Below are positions 13,046-23,689 of a DNA stretch of 64,000 nt, one piece after another. Under the pieces are notes generated by a model. The model did not search any database. It was not told the DNA's origin and saw only the letters and a list, made by a program, of their open reading frames with translations. Where the stretch lies: assembly GCA_963969345.1 (NCBI GenBank), contig OZ017766.1:12338001-12402000 (forward strand). Direction: 5' to 3'. Numbering within the stretch: position 1 is the first letter of the stretch; each line of letters opens with the position of its first letter. Made by a program: the position numbers and the translations under genes. Origin of the DNA: Turbatrix aceti. Taxonomy: Eukaryota; Nematoda; Chromadorea; Rhabditida; Panagrolaimidae.

Positions 13046-13448
13046 ATTTTATGAATGTGCGAATTTTGTATACCTTGTCCAACCAGTGAGCCCCTGTTAA
13101 ACCCTGATGAGAAAAATACACATCCAATTGTTTTCAGAACAAAGTACGAATTTCAGTTGCTCTATAAAATTCGGAAAAAAAATGTTGTTACCAAGAATTT
13201 TTTTGGATGAACGGTTTTCAAAAAAAGTAATAAAATCGGGTTTTTGCCGTTCACTGGATAAAACCTGCCAATGTAAACAAAAAATGTTGCTCTTGCACAG
13301 CCAACCGTAATGATGCTCTCTTTTTCCTGTCTGAGCGTCTGCCTAACGGGTTTTTGGTCTTTTCGGGAAAAAAGAATTTTTTGGGTACTTTGTGTGTTTT
13401 TAATAATTTTCATTTTATACGCGTAAAAAAAAATTAAAAATTAAACAA

Positions 13449-13459
13449 ATTTTTTTCAG
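13449..13459 (+). promoter_or_regulatory. splice acceptor just upstream of the start codon (possible trans-splice site)
   Basis: ATTTTTTTCAG ends at 13459, only eight bases before the ATG at 13468. A strong acceptor this close to a start suggests either spliced-leader trans-splicing or an upstream non-coding exon. Confidence 0.45.
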
Positions 13460-13467
13460 AGAAAAAA

Positions 13468-13995
13468 ATGTCAAAAAAGAAGGCCGACGAAAGCTTCACG
13501 TCTTCATCGATGGATGATCCCAATTCTCTGTCAGCTTTTTGTCCCGTCGCCGAGGATCCTCTGCTCTACACCGTCAAGCCCCTCAGTCTCCCCGGCATCC
13601 CCCACCTCGGCTCAGACTACGGCTCTGATAAATGCGCTGTTTTCTGCTGTGCCATCAAGCTGACATCCGCAGTCATGGTCATCACCCTCCTCGATGCTGT
13701 CTCCCACTCAGCACAGTTATATCGTTTTACCGAGATTGCAATGCATCTGGGAAAGTGCAATCATCCCCTCACAACATTTGGTGTCCTTTGTTTGATTGCT
13801 TTGTTTCTGGCGGACCTTACGATACTCGTTCTACTTGCAACGGGATTTGCAACATCCAGACACAGATTGATCGTACCGGCACTCTATCGCTACGTGATAT
13901 CAATCGTCTTTGACGTCGGCTTTATTGCATACGTAGCACTGGTTTTTCTTCTGCCTAACAACTCGCTCAAGAGACCAATTATTTGGGCTTTTAAG
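13468..13995 (+). CDS. four-span membrane protein, exon 1
   Basis: The ORF starts at 13468 and is open to the donor AAG|GTTTGC at 13995/13996, ending in phase 0. It gives 176 residues: a hydrophilic Ser-rich N-terminus, then three hydrophobic segments around residues 50-78, 90-122 and 133-156. It joins in frame to the exon at 34407-34658, which adds a fourth span and a basic tail, for about 259 residues in total. Four-span topology with cysteines at the first span resembles LAPTM/tetraspan-like families and small nematode four-span families. I do not recognise a specific orthologue and no function can be assigned. If the exon is read without splicing, a stop follows six codons later. Confidence 0.8.
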
Positions 13996-15186
13996 GTTTG
14001 CATTGTTTTTTGAACACTAAAATATTTTTTTAATTTAAAAAAGTATTATTTATACACTATAAAAACCCCAACGAAAAAAAAACTGTTTTGACCAAAATTT
14101 AGTTTTTGGTTTGTGAATCAAAAGTTTTTGTCTTCTGTTCAGAAACCCAATAAAATTAAACAACATTAAAATAAATTTTTTTAATTCGAAATTCGAAATA
14201 AAAAAAATTGTTCGTTTTCGTTTGCAAATACGCTCCAAAATGTTTGCTTTCGTTTGATTTTACGCATAAAAATTTCGATTTTGGCTCTGATTTTTGCTCA
14301 GATTTTGAAACAACAACTGCGATAGTACACGTGTCCTGAATTATTCAATAACACCCATAATCTCGTTAGCTTTTTTCACCCTTCTTTTTTTTTGCGACGT
14401 CACAAATGACGTTCGAACTTTCAAGTTTCCCGTTTAAACTTTTATTTAAAAAATATATTTATTTTACCAAACCATGTAAAATAAATATAATTTTTTGTAG
14501 AAAAAAATAGACATAATTTAGCGTTTTTTATTATGCATTCATCCCCCTAGAATCGAATTTTAAATCCATTTTCAAGCCCACCGGAAAAAATGCACGTCTT
14601 CGAAGCACTCTCATAAGTACTTGGAAAAACTTGCTGAGGCCAAAAAAAAAAGATGAAATAATATTATAAGCAAGCTGCATGGAAAACACCCCGAAATTTG
14701 TTTGTAGAAAAAAAACTTGCAGATAAGGGAAAAAAATTCATAAAACTTTGGTTATTTACAAAGAATGGAAATATTTTTTTGCAAATTTTTTTTAGGATTT
14801 TGGATAAGATAAATATCAAAGATTGATTTTTTCGGTTAACTTTTTACAAGTGAATGAGATCGAATAAGCGAACCAGAGCCTTTTTTGTGTTCGCGAACAA
14901 AAACGTGAATAATTTTCCGTTTTGTTTTGGCATATAGAAAAATGGTAACGCCGTTACCCTAATATGTATAACCCAAATTTTCAGAATTTATTTAGATAGC
15001 AAAATTTTGCCGTGTTCACGAATTATCACAAATACAAAAAAATAAATTTGTTTACAAACGAAAGTAAACAAACAAAAATCTTTCTCGTTCACTTTTCAAA
15101 AAAACCCAAAAATATAAAGTACACGCACCCCCACCGCCTTATGTTAGGATCTAATTTTAAAAAAAGACATTAATTAAGGGTACATA
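13996..15186. other. intron of the four-span gene, left contig, with the empty site of the BEL/Pao insertion
   Basis: Non-coding and AT-rich. From about 14594 to 15186 it is nearly identical to 20521-20936, except that it carries roughly 0.17 kb (about 14740-14905) absent from the other copy. ACGTC at 14594-14598 is the uninterrupted target of the retrotransposon found in the other haplotype. The contig stops at 15186 in an N gap. Confidence 0.75.
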
Positions 15187-15386
15187 NNNNNNNNNNNNNN
15201 NNNNNNNNNNNNNNNNNNNNNNNNNNNNNNNNNNNNNNNNNNNNNNNNNNNNNNNNNNNNNNNNNNNNNNNNNNNNNNNNNNNNNNNNNNNNNNNNNNNN
15301 NNNNNNNNNNNNNNNNNNNNNNNNNNNNNNNNNNNNNNNNNNNNNNNNNNNNNNNNNNNNNNNNNNNNNNNNNNNNNNNNNNNNNN
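15187..15386. other. assembly gap (200 N)
   Basis: Exactly 200 N, a fixed-size scaffold gap rather than a measured one. Confidence 0.99.
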
Positions 15387-15609
15387 TCAAAAAGAGCTGG
15401 ACTCGTCGCTAAGTCCAAACTCCTTGAATCACAAAAAATTTTATTAGAAAAACCTCAACAAAAAAAAAAACAGCAGAAATAGAAAATGCAACAAGCTACA
15501 GTGGCTTGTTGTGGCGACTGAAGCATCGAACGATCGCGGCCGAGAGCGCATCGTCGATGCTCAGAAAAAGAAAAAACATTACAAAACAAAATCTGCCGCC
15601 GCCGCGACA
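15387..15609 (-). repeat. 3' LTR of the BEL/Pao element (truncated by the gap)
   Basis: Identical over 223 bases to 20298-20520. It ends with CA at 15609, next to the purine-rich tract of the element. The missing outer bases lie in the N gap. Confidence 0.92.
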
Positions 15610-15639
15610 CTCCCACCTCAAAGATGGGAATGCCACGAC

Positions 15640-18600
15640 TTACAATTTACGAATTACTAAAACAATTACAAAAACAATGCTACAAAAAATGAGGGTCAAC
15701 GTGCGGCTCGTCTCGTTGATTTTCTGCAGGAAGGATAACGCCGTCTGCACAAACGATGCCGCGTGGTCCACGCGTGAGTCCAGGACTGGTTCCAGCGTGT
15801 CCGAGGTGACCGGATCTTTTACAACGTACATCAAGTCTCCTCGAATGACCATGGTCGTCTTCGATGCCGGACAAGTGACGTTGCAGCGATAGTTGACGGT
15901 CGTGCGGGGAATGGCTAGCCGTACTTCTGAGTTGCTGCCGGCTGCGGAACACACCACACTGAATCGTACATCGTCGGGGCACTCGAAATACGCCAATGTC
16001 TTGCCGAAGTTGGTTTGACAACTGATGGTGGTCTTGGCACCAGCCACGCAGTTCGCGCATCCTTTAACCACGGCGTCTTCGACCGAGCAAGAATTGGAAT
16101 CTACTTGCACCGCGGCTTGCATCTGAGCCAATTCGATGCTTAAATCAACGGTAGCGGGGATAGTGTAGAACACTTCGGCCTTGTTGTTTCGCAGAGTAAG
16201 GGTTGATAGGCTTATCGGCAGTGAATGAGTCTGCAATTCGTGCGTCAGGAGCTGGTTATCACGGCAAGCGCAATGTACTGCTTCACCACCAGATTGACAG
16301 AAACACGCAGCTGTGTTAAGCGTACAGTTACCGCTGTCGGAGTGTTCCCGTGAAGGGCACTCGAATACCTTTGACGCAGCGATGCCTTGTTCCGAAATAG
16401 TCGCCGTTTTTTCTCCGTCGGTTATAAAAACCAATTTCGTGGGATCGACTTCCATGGTAGGTGTTATCCGCACGACCTTGAATTTGGCTCGGCCCAATTC
16501 GATGTTTTGACCATTTTCTAGTTCGAATTCTTCGGCATTAGTACCATGCGCCGTTATCATGGAAACCGTAACAATAGTTCGTTCAATCCATACCGGGCAA
16601 TCGTAGATTTCCACTGTCGGGTGTATCGGTTTGGCGATTACACGATAGAATAAGCACGCTGAGCTGCACAAGAAACAACCGCAACCCCAACATCCACAGG
16701 ACTCCAGGCAGCCGGTAAATCCGGGGAAGTCCTGGTATGCGGCAAATTCATTCAATCGAGTGGTTGGTAGGACGTCTGCACACGTAGATCCAGTGCATGA
16801 CCCTGCTGATGCGCAACGTTTGTTCGACACGACGTTGATAGATACAGGTCGCGTGAACATCAATGTATTTGTTTGACATCTTCGGACAACCGTAGCCGCA
16901 ATTTGGATATTCATCAACGGTTTTGCCATGTCGTCTTGTATAGTGATGCAAGCTTCGTCAAGTTCAGTCAGAGTGACTGACAATGACTTGCTGATCGTGC
17001 ACTTCTTGAAACCTCCAACGTTGATGGTGCACTCGTGAGCCTCGGCTGTGAATGTGTCCGTCACCGAGCAAGTTGACACCAATAGTGGTTGTAGTAACAC
17101 AGCTAATAAAAGTGGCAGCATCTTATACGTGTCTGGACGTCGTCGTTCGTAACGCCATTGACTTTTTCCTTCTTCAGCGGAGTAGTCATCATCTTTCTTT
17201 CGCACATCATGTAGCGTGACTTCCAATCGTTTCCTGGTTGTCCGGCGATAACATAAAAACGACAGGAGTCCGAGAATAATGCCAACCATCGTCGCGGCGA
17301 TAGCGAATGTCGCCCAAGTGGTGCACTTGTAGTTGGCCAGGAGTTCGGCGCACCAATAACAAGTTATCTGCTCGCACCAGTCAATGGCGGAACAATTTAC
17401 TTGTTCTCGGTGAACGACGTTGCCATGACGCGTAATTCGTACGTCGGCTCGTTCATCACTGGCTTGGAATGGTCGGGGTAGTTTGAATTCCGCAATTTCC
17501 TTGGCCTGGATTAGAAAAGTCCATTTTCTCATGGTGATCTCGATTCGATCATGGATCTCTGCACCTTCGACCGACACTGTGCCATCTCGACATTTGATCA
17601 GGTAAACTTTAGCAGGTAGAGTTTCCAATCGCTTGTGGAATATCTTTTTCACTAGACCCCATGCCTTCACCGCTACGCCTCCATTGCGAGTTTTCCACAA
17701 TACCAATTCGTGGGGGAAAGGTACGCAAATTCTGGGACTTGTGTGGTTGCCGCTGTGACAATCGTGATGCGCGCAATACTCTGGAGGGCCATCGACTTCT
17801 CCGGTGCCTTTGCAGATGATCGAGTCTTCGTGAACTTCTCGGTGTTCGAGGTGAAGTTCTCTGACAAGATGCTTGCTTCCGTCGAATAGTTGGATCATGT
17901 GAAAGCTCCCTTCAGATGGTTCTTCGTCACAAGTGGGATCAGGTTGAAACGAACAAACAGTTACTTCGCTTTCTCGTAGCATGCGTAACACCTCGACGTT
18001 GCGTGTCGTCGAATTTTTAGTGGCGCTGCCTTCGACAAAAGAACATCCATGCGACCATTCAGGACATTCGCAGGGTTTTGTGCAACCGAGACCCATCTGC
18101 CAATGCTTGTCTTTAGGGCACGTCAACAATTTCCAGCATAGCTCTTGACCCAAGAATATTCCGTATCCGCTGTTCATGCAATTAGGCGCGTGGTAACATG
18201 GTAATTTTTCAGCCTTTTCGCCACATTCGGCTCCATGCGTCAACGATATCGTCATAGCCAGAATCATTGCAGCAATAATAGTCTTAGCTGGCGTCAAATG
18301 CACGTTTCTTTTTCGTCCACAGTCTTCGTTCCGAACTTCCAGAGGGTAAACGTGCTTTACGGATCGTCTCAGAGTAGTGTGATTAGCCGTTTTGACAATA
18401 ACTGTTCGGACTTCTCCATCACTGCTTGGCTGTAGCGCGTCGATTTTTCCCAACTTCCAGTTCTCTTTGGGTGAATTGTCTTCACTTTCGATGATGACAA
18501 CTTCGCCCACCTCCGGTCGCCGAAAATGTGCCGCTCCATCTTTAGCGTGGTGGTCAATACGGTCTCGGAGAGTCGTGAGGTATTGTTGTTGCCACAGCAC

Positions 18601-18840
18601 GCGAAATTTGTCAATGACTGTCTGCAAGCGTTGCCAACGTCGTAAGAGCCCGTCACTTGTCGACACTGTAGGCACGTAGTCTGGATCTTCCGCATCGTCA
18701 AATGGTCGAACAACAGGGGCTTCCGCAATACCATCTGGAAGAAGGAAGTCGATAGGCCGTAAAACTTGATCATTGTCGTCGTTTGCCTGTACTAGTGGCC
18801 GACAGTTGACAACGAATTCAGTTTCCGTGAGCACCGTCCT
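15640..18840 (-). CDS. BEL/Pao integrase C-terminal remnant plus phlebovirus-like glycoprotein region
   Basis: One open frame of about 1070 residues with no convincing start of its own; it overlaps gag in another frame. It opens with the end of the integrase core (TVLTETEFVVNCRPL) and the BEL/Pao C-terminal domain DUF5641. Next come a hydrophobic segment (AAMILAMTISL), a cysteine-rich ectodomain, a first membrane anchor with a basic stop-transfer region, a second signal-like hydrophobic stretch, and a second cysteine-rich domain with GCWGCGCFLC. That domain resembles the phlebovirus G2-type fusion glycoproteins carried by nematode BEL elements such as Tas and Cer7. A last membrane span ends five residues before the stop. 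The frame is undamaged. Expression from this deleted element is uncertain because the gag-pol arrangement is gone. Confidence 0.85.
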   Translation of the reverse strand, partial: RTVLTETEFVVNCRPLVQANDDNDQVLRPIDFLLPDGIAEAPVVRPFDDAEDPDYVPTVSTSDGLLRRWQRLQTVIDKFRVLWQQQYLTTLRDRIDHHAKDGAAHFRRPEVGEVVIIESEDNSPKENWKLGKIDALQPSSDGEVRTVIVKTANHTTLRRSVKHVYPLEVRNEDCGRKRNVHLTPAKTIIAAMILAMTISLTHGAECGEKAEKLPCYHAPNCMNSGYGIFLGQELCWKLLTCPKDKHWQMGLGCTKPCECPEWSHGCSFVEGSATKNSTTRNVEVLRMLRESEVTVCSFQPDPTCDEEPSEGSFHMIQLFDGSKHLVRELHLEHREVHEDSIICKGTGEVDGPPEYCAHHDCHSGNHTSPRICVPFPHELVLWKTRNGGVAVKAWGLVKKIFHKRLETLPAKVYLIKCRDGTVSVEGAEIHDRIEITMRKWTFLIQAKEIAEFKLPRPFQASDERADVRITRHGNVVHREQVNCSAIDWCEQITCYWCAELLANYKCTTWATFAIAATMVGIILGLLSFLCYRRTTRKRLEVTLHDVRKKDDDYSAEEGKSQWRYERRRPDTYKMLPLLLAVLLQPLLVSTCSVTDTFTAEAHECTINVGGFKKCTISKSLSVTLTELDEACITIQDDMAKPLMNIQIAATVVRRCQTNTLMFTRPVSINVVSNKRCASAGSCTGSTCADVLPTTRLNEFAAYQDFPGFTGCLESCGCWGCGCFLCSSACLFYRVIAKPIHPTVEIYDCPVWIERTIVTVSMITAHGTNAEEFELENGQNIELGRAKFKVVRITPTMEVDPTKLVFITDGEKTATISEQGIAASKVFECPSREHSDSGNCTLNTAACFCQSGGEAVHCACRDNQLLTHELQTHSLPISLSTLTLRNNKAEVFYTIPATVDLSIELAQMQAAVQVDSNSCSVEDAVVKGCANCVAGAKTTISCQTNFGKTLAYFECPDDVRFSVVCSAAGSNSEVRLAIPRTTVNYRCNVTCPASKTTMVIRGDLMYVVKDPVTSDTLEPVLDSRVDHAASFVQTALSFLQKINETSRTLTLIFCSIVFVIVLVIRKL

Positions 18841-20077
18841 GCTTGCAAAACGCTGTGTTGTGACTATGTGAACAACGAGCGCAAGTGATTTTCTTTCGGC
18901 ATTCAGAATACAAGTGATCACTTTTCAAGCATTTGAAACACAGCTTTTTGTCCTTTGCAACCTGTTGACGAGCTGCATAAGTAGTAACCGTACGACATTG
19001 AGCTGAGTTGTGCTTTTTATCACAGAAAACGCAAATACCAATTGGCGTTTTGTTAGCAGCTTGAGGGGATTGCGACTGAGTGACTGCTGCCACAGTATCA
19101 GTGTTTTCCTTCTTTGCCCCTTTCTGAGCTGCGGTTTTGGCGGGCTCCAGCGTTTTGCTGTTTTCCACGGCAGTCTTCAATATAGCGTGGACTGCCGGAA
19201 ACAAGTCGTCGAGCGCCATGTTTGCCGTAATATTCCGGTACAAGAATAATTGGGTACGTGCCCACTCGGGTAGCATGTTGCGGAGCAATGTTTGGGTCAA
19301 ATAAACATCAGGAGTGCGATTCATCGCGGTTAGTTCAAAAACAGCTGCACGGAATCGATCAAAAGCGGTGCGCACTTCTTCGGCGGTTTTAGCGTGGACC
19401 GGCCGAGTCAAAATCGCATGTAGTTGTCTCATACGATCATCCTCGTTCCCAAATTTCTCTTTGAGGGTTGATTTAATGAGTTCGTAGTTAGCTGCATGCG
19501 GACGAATGTGTTTTACCGCGTCTTTTGCCGTACCGTCCAGTGCTGCCGTCAGATGCGTGACTTTTTCAAGAGTAGTCATAGCCGTCTGGTCAATCATGAT
19601 AGAAAAAATATCCCAAAAAATCAAATATTTGTCGGCGCCACCGGAAAATTTAGGAATTTTAATTTTCTGCGGTCGCATGTACTCGGGTTCGACAGGGGGG
19701 TGATACAGTCGCTGTGCGTCGTCCAGTTGTTCCGATGCGTCCTCGATAGCTTGTTGGAGAGTTACAAGTATGTCGAGAGAGCCGTCGGTCGCCGTGTGCT
19801 TGTCGAATTCTGCATCTTCTTTTGCACGGGCGTCATCGGTATCCAGGCGCTGATACAACTCCATCCACTGTTGTTTGTATCCATTCATGACCGTTTGGCG
19901 TGCTTCCAGGCGTTTTATGACCTTTTGCAGATCCGTCACGTGCTTTTCTAGCTGTGCCTTGGTCAACTGCTGTAGCTGGGCCGCGGTAGCTTTTAGCGCA
20001 CTGTATTGGTCAATGACTCGCTTCGCGCTGGGGATTTCAAGCCCTAATTGGCGACGAATAGACCCACTAGCGGACAT
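18818..20077 (-). CDS. BEL/Pao Gag protein
   Basis: 419 residues from the ATG at 20077. Central region with PKIKIPKFSGG is typical of the DUF1759 Gag domain of BEL/Pao elements. The C-terminal 80 residues hold three CCHC-like zinc-knuckle motifs (CVFCDKKHNSAQC, CFKCLKSDHLYSEC, CARCSHSHNTAFC). The N-terminal 100 residues look coiled-coil. The frame is intact and stops at 18818 a few codons after the last knuckle. In a full element the reading would continue into protease and reverse transcriptase; here the sequence jumps to the end of integrase, near 18826-18838. Confidence 0.92.
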   Translation of the reverse strand: MSASGSIRRQLGLEIPSAKRVIDQYSALKATAAQLQQLTKAQLEKHVTDLQKVIKRLEARQTVMNGYKQQWMELYQRLDTDDARAKEDAEFDKHTATDGSLDILVTLQQAIEDASEQLDDAQRLYHPPVEPEYMRPQKIKIPKFSGGADKYLIFWDIFSIMIDQTAMTTLEKVTHLTAALDGTAKDAVKHIRPHAANYELIKSTLKEKFGNEDDRMRQLHAILTRPVHAKTAEEVRTAFDRFRAAVFELTAMNRTPDVYLTQTLLRNMLPEWARTQLFLYRNITANMALDDLFPAVHAILKTAVENSKTLEPAKTAAQKGAKKENTDTVAAVTQSQSPQAANKTPIGICVFCDKKHNSAQCRTVTTYAARQQVAKDKKLCFKCLKSDHLYSECRKKITCARCSHSHNTAFCKQDGAHGN

Positions 20078-20278
20078 GACCAGTCGTATTCAAATACCAC
20101 AGATACACCAAAATACCAATACCACAATTACCAAAGCCAAAATACCAGAACCAAAATACCAAAACCAAAATACCAGAACCAAGAGAGTACCAAAATCGAA
20201 ATACCAACAACAAAAGATTAACAAAACCAAAAGACCAAAACCAAAAGACCAAAAGACCGAATCACAAAATACCAAAAA
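20078..20278 (-). repeat. element leader with short tandem repeats
   Basis: Between the 5' LTR and gag, the plus strand reads as repeated variants of ACCAAAATACCAGA (20095-20278). It should include the tRNA primer-binding site next to the LTR, but the repeat makes the exact LTR end and primer ambiguous. Confidence 0.6.
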
Positions 20279-20520
20279 TGTGGCTCAGCCCCCACTTTCA
20301 AAAAGAGCTGGACTCGTCGCTAAGTCCAAACTCCTTGAATCACAAAAAATTTTATTAGAAAAACCTCAACAAAAAAAAAAACAGCAGAAATAGAAAATGC
20401 AACAAGCTACAGTGGCTTGTTGTGGCGACTGAAGCATCGAACGATCGCGGCCGAGAGCGCATCGTCGATGCTCAGAAAAAGAAAAAACATTACAAAACAA
20501 AATCTGCCGCCGCCGCGACA
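20279..20520 (-). repeat. 5' LTR of the BEL/Pao element
   Basis: About 242 bp bounded by TG...CA on the plus strand, followed by the target sequence ACGTC at 20521. It matches the other LTR without a difference over 223 bases. The inner edge could be 20279 or 20281. Confidence 0.85.
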
Positions 20521-22431
20521 ACGTCTTCGAAGCACTCTCATAAGTACTTGGAAAAACTTGCTGAAGCCAAAAAAAAAGATGAAATAATATTATAAGCAAG
20601 CTGCATGGAAAACACCCCGAAATTTGTTTGTAGAAAAAAAACTTGCAGATAAGGGAAAAAAATTCATATGTGAATAATTATCTGTTTTGTTTTGGCAGAT
20701 AAAAAAAATGTGACGCCGTTACTCTAATTCAACCCTAACTTTTTAGATAACAAAATTTTGCCGTGTTCACGAATTATCACAAATACAAAAAAAAAAAATT
20801 TGATTGCAAACGAAAGTAAACAAACAAAAATCTTTCTCGTTCACTGTTAAAAAAAACCGTAAAATATTAAGTACACGCACCCCACCGTCTTATGTTAGGA
20901 TCTAATAAAAAAAAAGACATTAATTAAGGGTACATACTATAAAAAAGACGGCATCAGAAATTCCAAATGTAGCATTTCCTAAGAAATCGTTGTTCTTGAA
21001 ATAGAAAAAGTAAAAAAAACATCAGCAATTATTTATGTATCCGAGTAGAGAAACTTCGATCTCTGTTCGTAGTGAGGCTAATATCACACAAGTGGCTAGC
21101 CGTTATTAACAGACTCTCACAGGGGAATTTTGATTATACCAGCATGTACATAGCTACATATGTAGTGCAAATAATGACCAAAGCGACGGGAAAAAATAAT
21201 GACCTTCTTAAAAAATATACATCTTGAAGTCATATATTTATTTGTTTGACCATAAAAAGATAATCTACAATTATGGGATAATGATTATGAGTTTTTCACG
21301 TGATTTGCATAAAAAATCTGGTTCTCTGTACTAATGATTTGTGGAACCGGGTTTTTGGGAACACTGTTGGCCTTTTGTTAAAATTAAATTAAACAATACT
21401 GAGAAAAATTATTCTTGTTATCATTTTCGTGTAACAAAATGTTTCTTTACTGTAGCACACCCTAAAAATTGCAAATGCCAAGTTTGTAAATACATACCCA
21501 GCTATAGTTTATTGGCCAAAAATTATGGCCCGACTCAAAATCCATAAAAAGAATTGTCTTGAAAAAATGTTTTTTTCAAGAAAAAAATGGCAAAATGACG
21601 AATGTGTTTGTGTCTGCGTAGGCAATATAATTTTTTGAAGCTATACAGATTAACGGGTACAAAAAACAGAATCACGAAAGGCTTACTGGACAAAAATACA
21701 CGGTACGTCAAGAACACGCACTAAATCTAAATTTAAATCCGAGTACATACATACATAAATAAATATAAATATACAGACAAACAAACAACCCACAAATGAG
21801 GTTAACAATACAGGTGTTACAAAAAAACAACCGTTAACACGAAAGCTTCAAGGTCTTTAATGTGTGTTTAAAAACACACACACACCCGTAAAGTTGCTTT
21901 ACACAGAAATACACCTGTGTATTATGCGCTGTTTTACATATTCACACCATTTGTCTGAAAACAGCAACAAGCAAAAGCTGCGCAGACAGGCTGTAAAGTT
22001 GGACAGTAAAAGTTGGACAATGCATACACACATCGGCGTGTATCCCTACGATCGACCGTTTACATACTAGGTATAGTGTGTGCGCAATTACACCGGTCAG
22101 TCGCGCCTTAAAAAAAATAATTTTGTCGTGCCGATTGACTAATCGATGTGCTGTCAATCAGCGCTACGGCTAAACTGAGGACGCAGAACCCGTACTGGCT
22201 ATAGGGAAAATATAGGGCATTCAACTGCAACAACAAAAAAGAAATGTTCCGACAATGGCATTAAAAAATATTACTTTTCTGCCCATTTTGGCAAAAAAAT
22301 GATAGCATGATACCATCGTGATACTAAACTATATAGTTTGTGACGGAATCGCGAAAAATATGTACATAATAGTACGAAAAATATTTTGAGTTCCGTGCGT
22401 TTAAAAAAAATTTTTATTTCAACAATTTCAG
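20521..22431. other. intron of the four-span gene, second haplotype
   Basis: AT-rich non-coding sequence. 20521-20936 pairs with the left contig and 20937-22431 with 31796-34406. It lacks the foldback element found in the other haplotype; the uninterrupted site is near 21888. Short ORFs here show no coding character. Confidence 0.75.
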
Positions 22432-22683
22432 AAATACCGTGCCTGCGTAATTGAGAGCAACATAACCTACGAAATCTCATTTCACGCGGTTCCAACTGAA
22501 TTTGACGAGCACCGATTTGAAAAACAACTTGATGGATTATTGCTTGGCTTTCTATGCCTGTTCATGGTGCAAGTAATCTTTCAAGTCTGGTTTCTCACAA
22601 TTCTGCGACACTTTACCGAGTACCTTCACATCGAAGATCAAATTCGAAAACGTCGACAACAATGCATGACATTTGAGGCCTAG
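22432..22683 (+). CDS. four-span membrane protein, exon 2, second haplotype copy
   Basis: Acceptor AACAATTTCAG ends at 22431. The exon encodes 83 residues and a stop, with the fourth hydrophobic span (GLLLGFLCLFMVQVIFQVWF) and a basic tail. It is nearly identical to 34407-34658; the one change I see is synonymous (ACA versus ACT near the end). No copy of exon 1 exists in this contig because the contig starts inside the upstream intron. Confidence 0.85.
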   Translation, partial: KYRACVIESNITYEISFHAVPTEFDEHRFEKQLDGLLLGFLCLFMVQVIFQVWFLTILRHFTEYLHIEDQIRKRRQQCMTFEA

Positions 22684-23689
22684 TTTTTTATTAAAATACA
22701 ATTTTTGGCGTACAGGGTAGTCTTTGATTTTTTGTGTATGAAAAATTTAGAAAACTACGAATTATTACAAGCTTTTTTTTAACGGGAATCATTTCTTTAA
22801 AAAAATATGGACTTTGGTAATTTTTTGTATATTACAATTTTGACCGACCTGGATTATTTATGCCTGATACGAATCCGTTAAATCTAAATTATGATTCTTT
22901 GGTTACTCTTTTCATCAAAAATTTAAAAAAAACACAAAAATTACGGTTTTCCTGGGTTTCATTTTTTTCTCAAATTATGATTACTATTTATAAATATTCT
23001 AATTTTGTACATTTTTCCGTTTCTTGTCGTGTGTAGTACCTGCTGCTGTCTATGCCATTCGAAACCTTTAAAACGACAGCCTTCATCATTTGTCTTTTGT
23101 TTTTTTGAAGTAATAAATAAATATTTATTTAACAACGTTATTTGAGGCACTTTTAGCATGTCATATTTTTTTAAATGAAAAAAACAGCAACAATGTACAT
23201 ATTTGCGTCAGGCTTTTACGTCAGGAAAAAGTTAATATTATTCAAATATATTTGGATAAAAATATAATAGTTTTCATGTTTGGAAAAAATTTTATATACG
23301 TTTAAAAACTCGTAAAACGCGACACGTCATGGACTGACTTGAGATTATTTAGTCAAACGAAAGATGCAGTGTTTACATACATGATTTTTCAAGTGGTCAA
23401 GTACTTGCTACATAAGTAAATGCAACTGACTGACTCATTTGGTATGCAATTTGAATTTTTTTTGACAAAATAACAACAAGGGAGCAAAGTCGAAAAATGA
23501 CAGATACTTCCGATGTTGTGATAACAATTATTCGATTTTGCACCCAGAACTTAGTAATCCTGTTTATTACCAAACAAAATTCATTGGATAAGAAAAGTCA
23601 AGAAACTAGTCGATAATAGTAATCTTAAAATCACGTAAATAAATATGTAGTATGTTGTCTTACCAGTAATTTTTCTGTTGGAATAATCG

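Larger units (their letters stand above)
15387..20520 (-). mobile_element. BEL/Pao LTR retrotransposon, internally deleted, polymorphic insertion
   Basis: Transcribed on the minus strand: LTR (20279-20520), leader, gag (18818-20077), the C-terminal end of integrase fused to a glycoprotein region (15640-18840), a purine-rich tract GAGGTGGGAG abutting the second LTR, and that LTR (15387-15609, first about 20 bases lost in the gap). Protease, reverse transcriptase, RNase H and most of integrase are absent: the zinc-knuckle end of gag overlaps directly with the terminal integrase motif. The two LTRs are identical over the 223 bases that can be compared, so insertion is recent. The flank ACGTC at 20521-20525 matches the empty site at 14594-14598, consistent with a 5-bp duplication whose other copy lies in the gap. 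Confidence 0.9.

Noticed and set aside
18818..18921. Programmed frameshift signal between Gag and the following frame
   Set aside because: The overlap is at the deletion junction, where gag sequence in another frame happens to stay open; it is not the native gag-pol boundary.
21341..21547. 69-codon ORF repeated at 32199-32423
   Set aside because: It appears twice only because both haplotypes are present, and the copies differ by an indel that inserts residues; it lies in an intron and has no coding signature.
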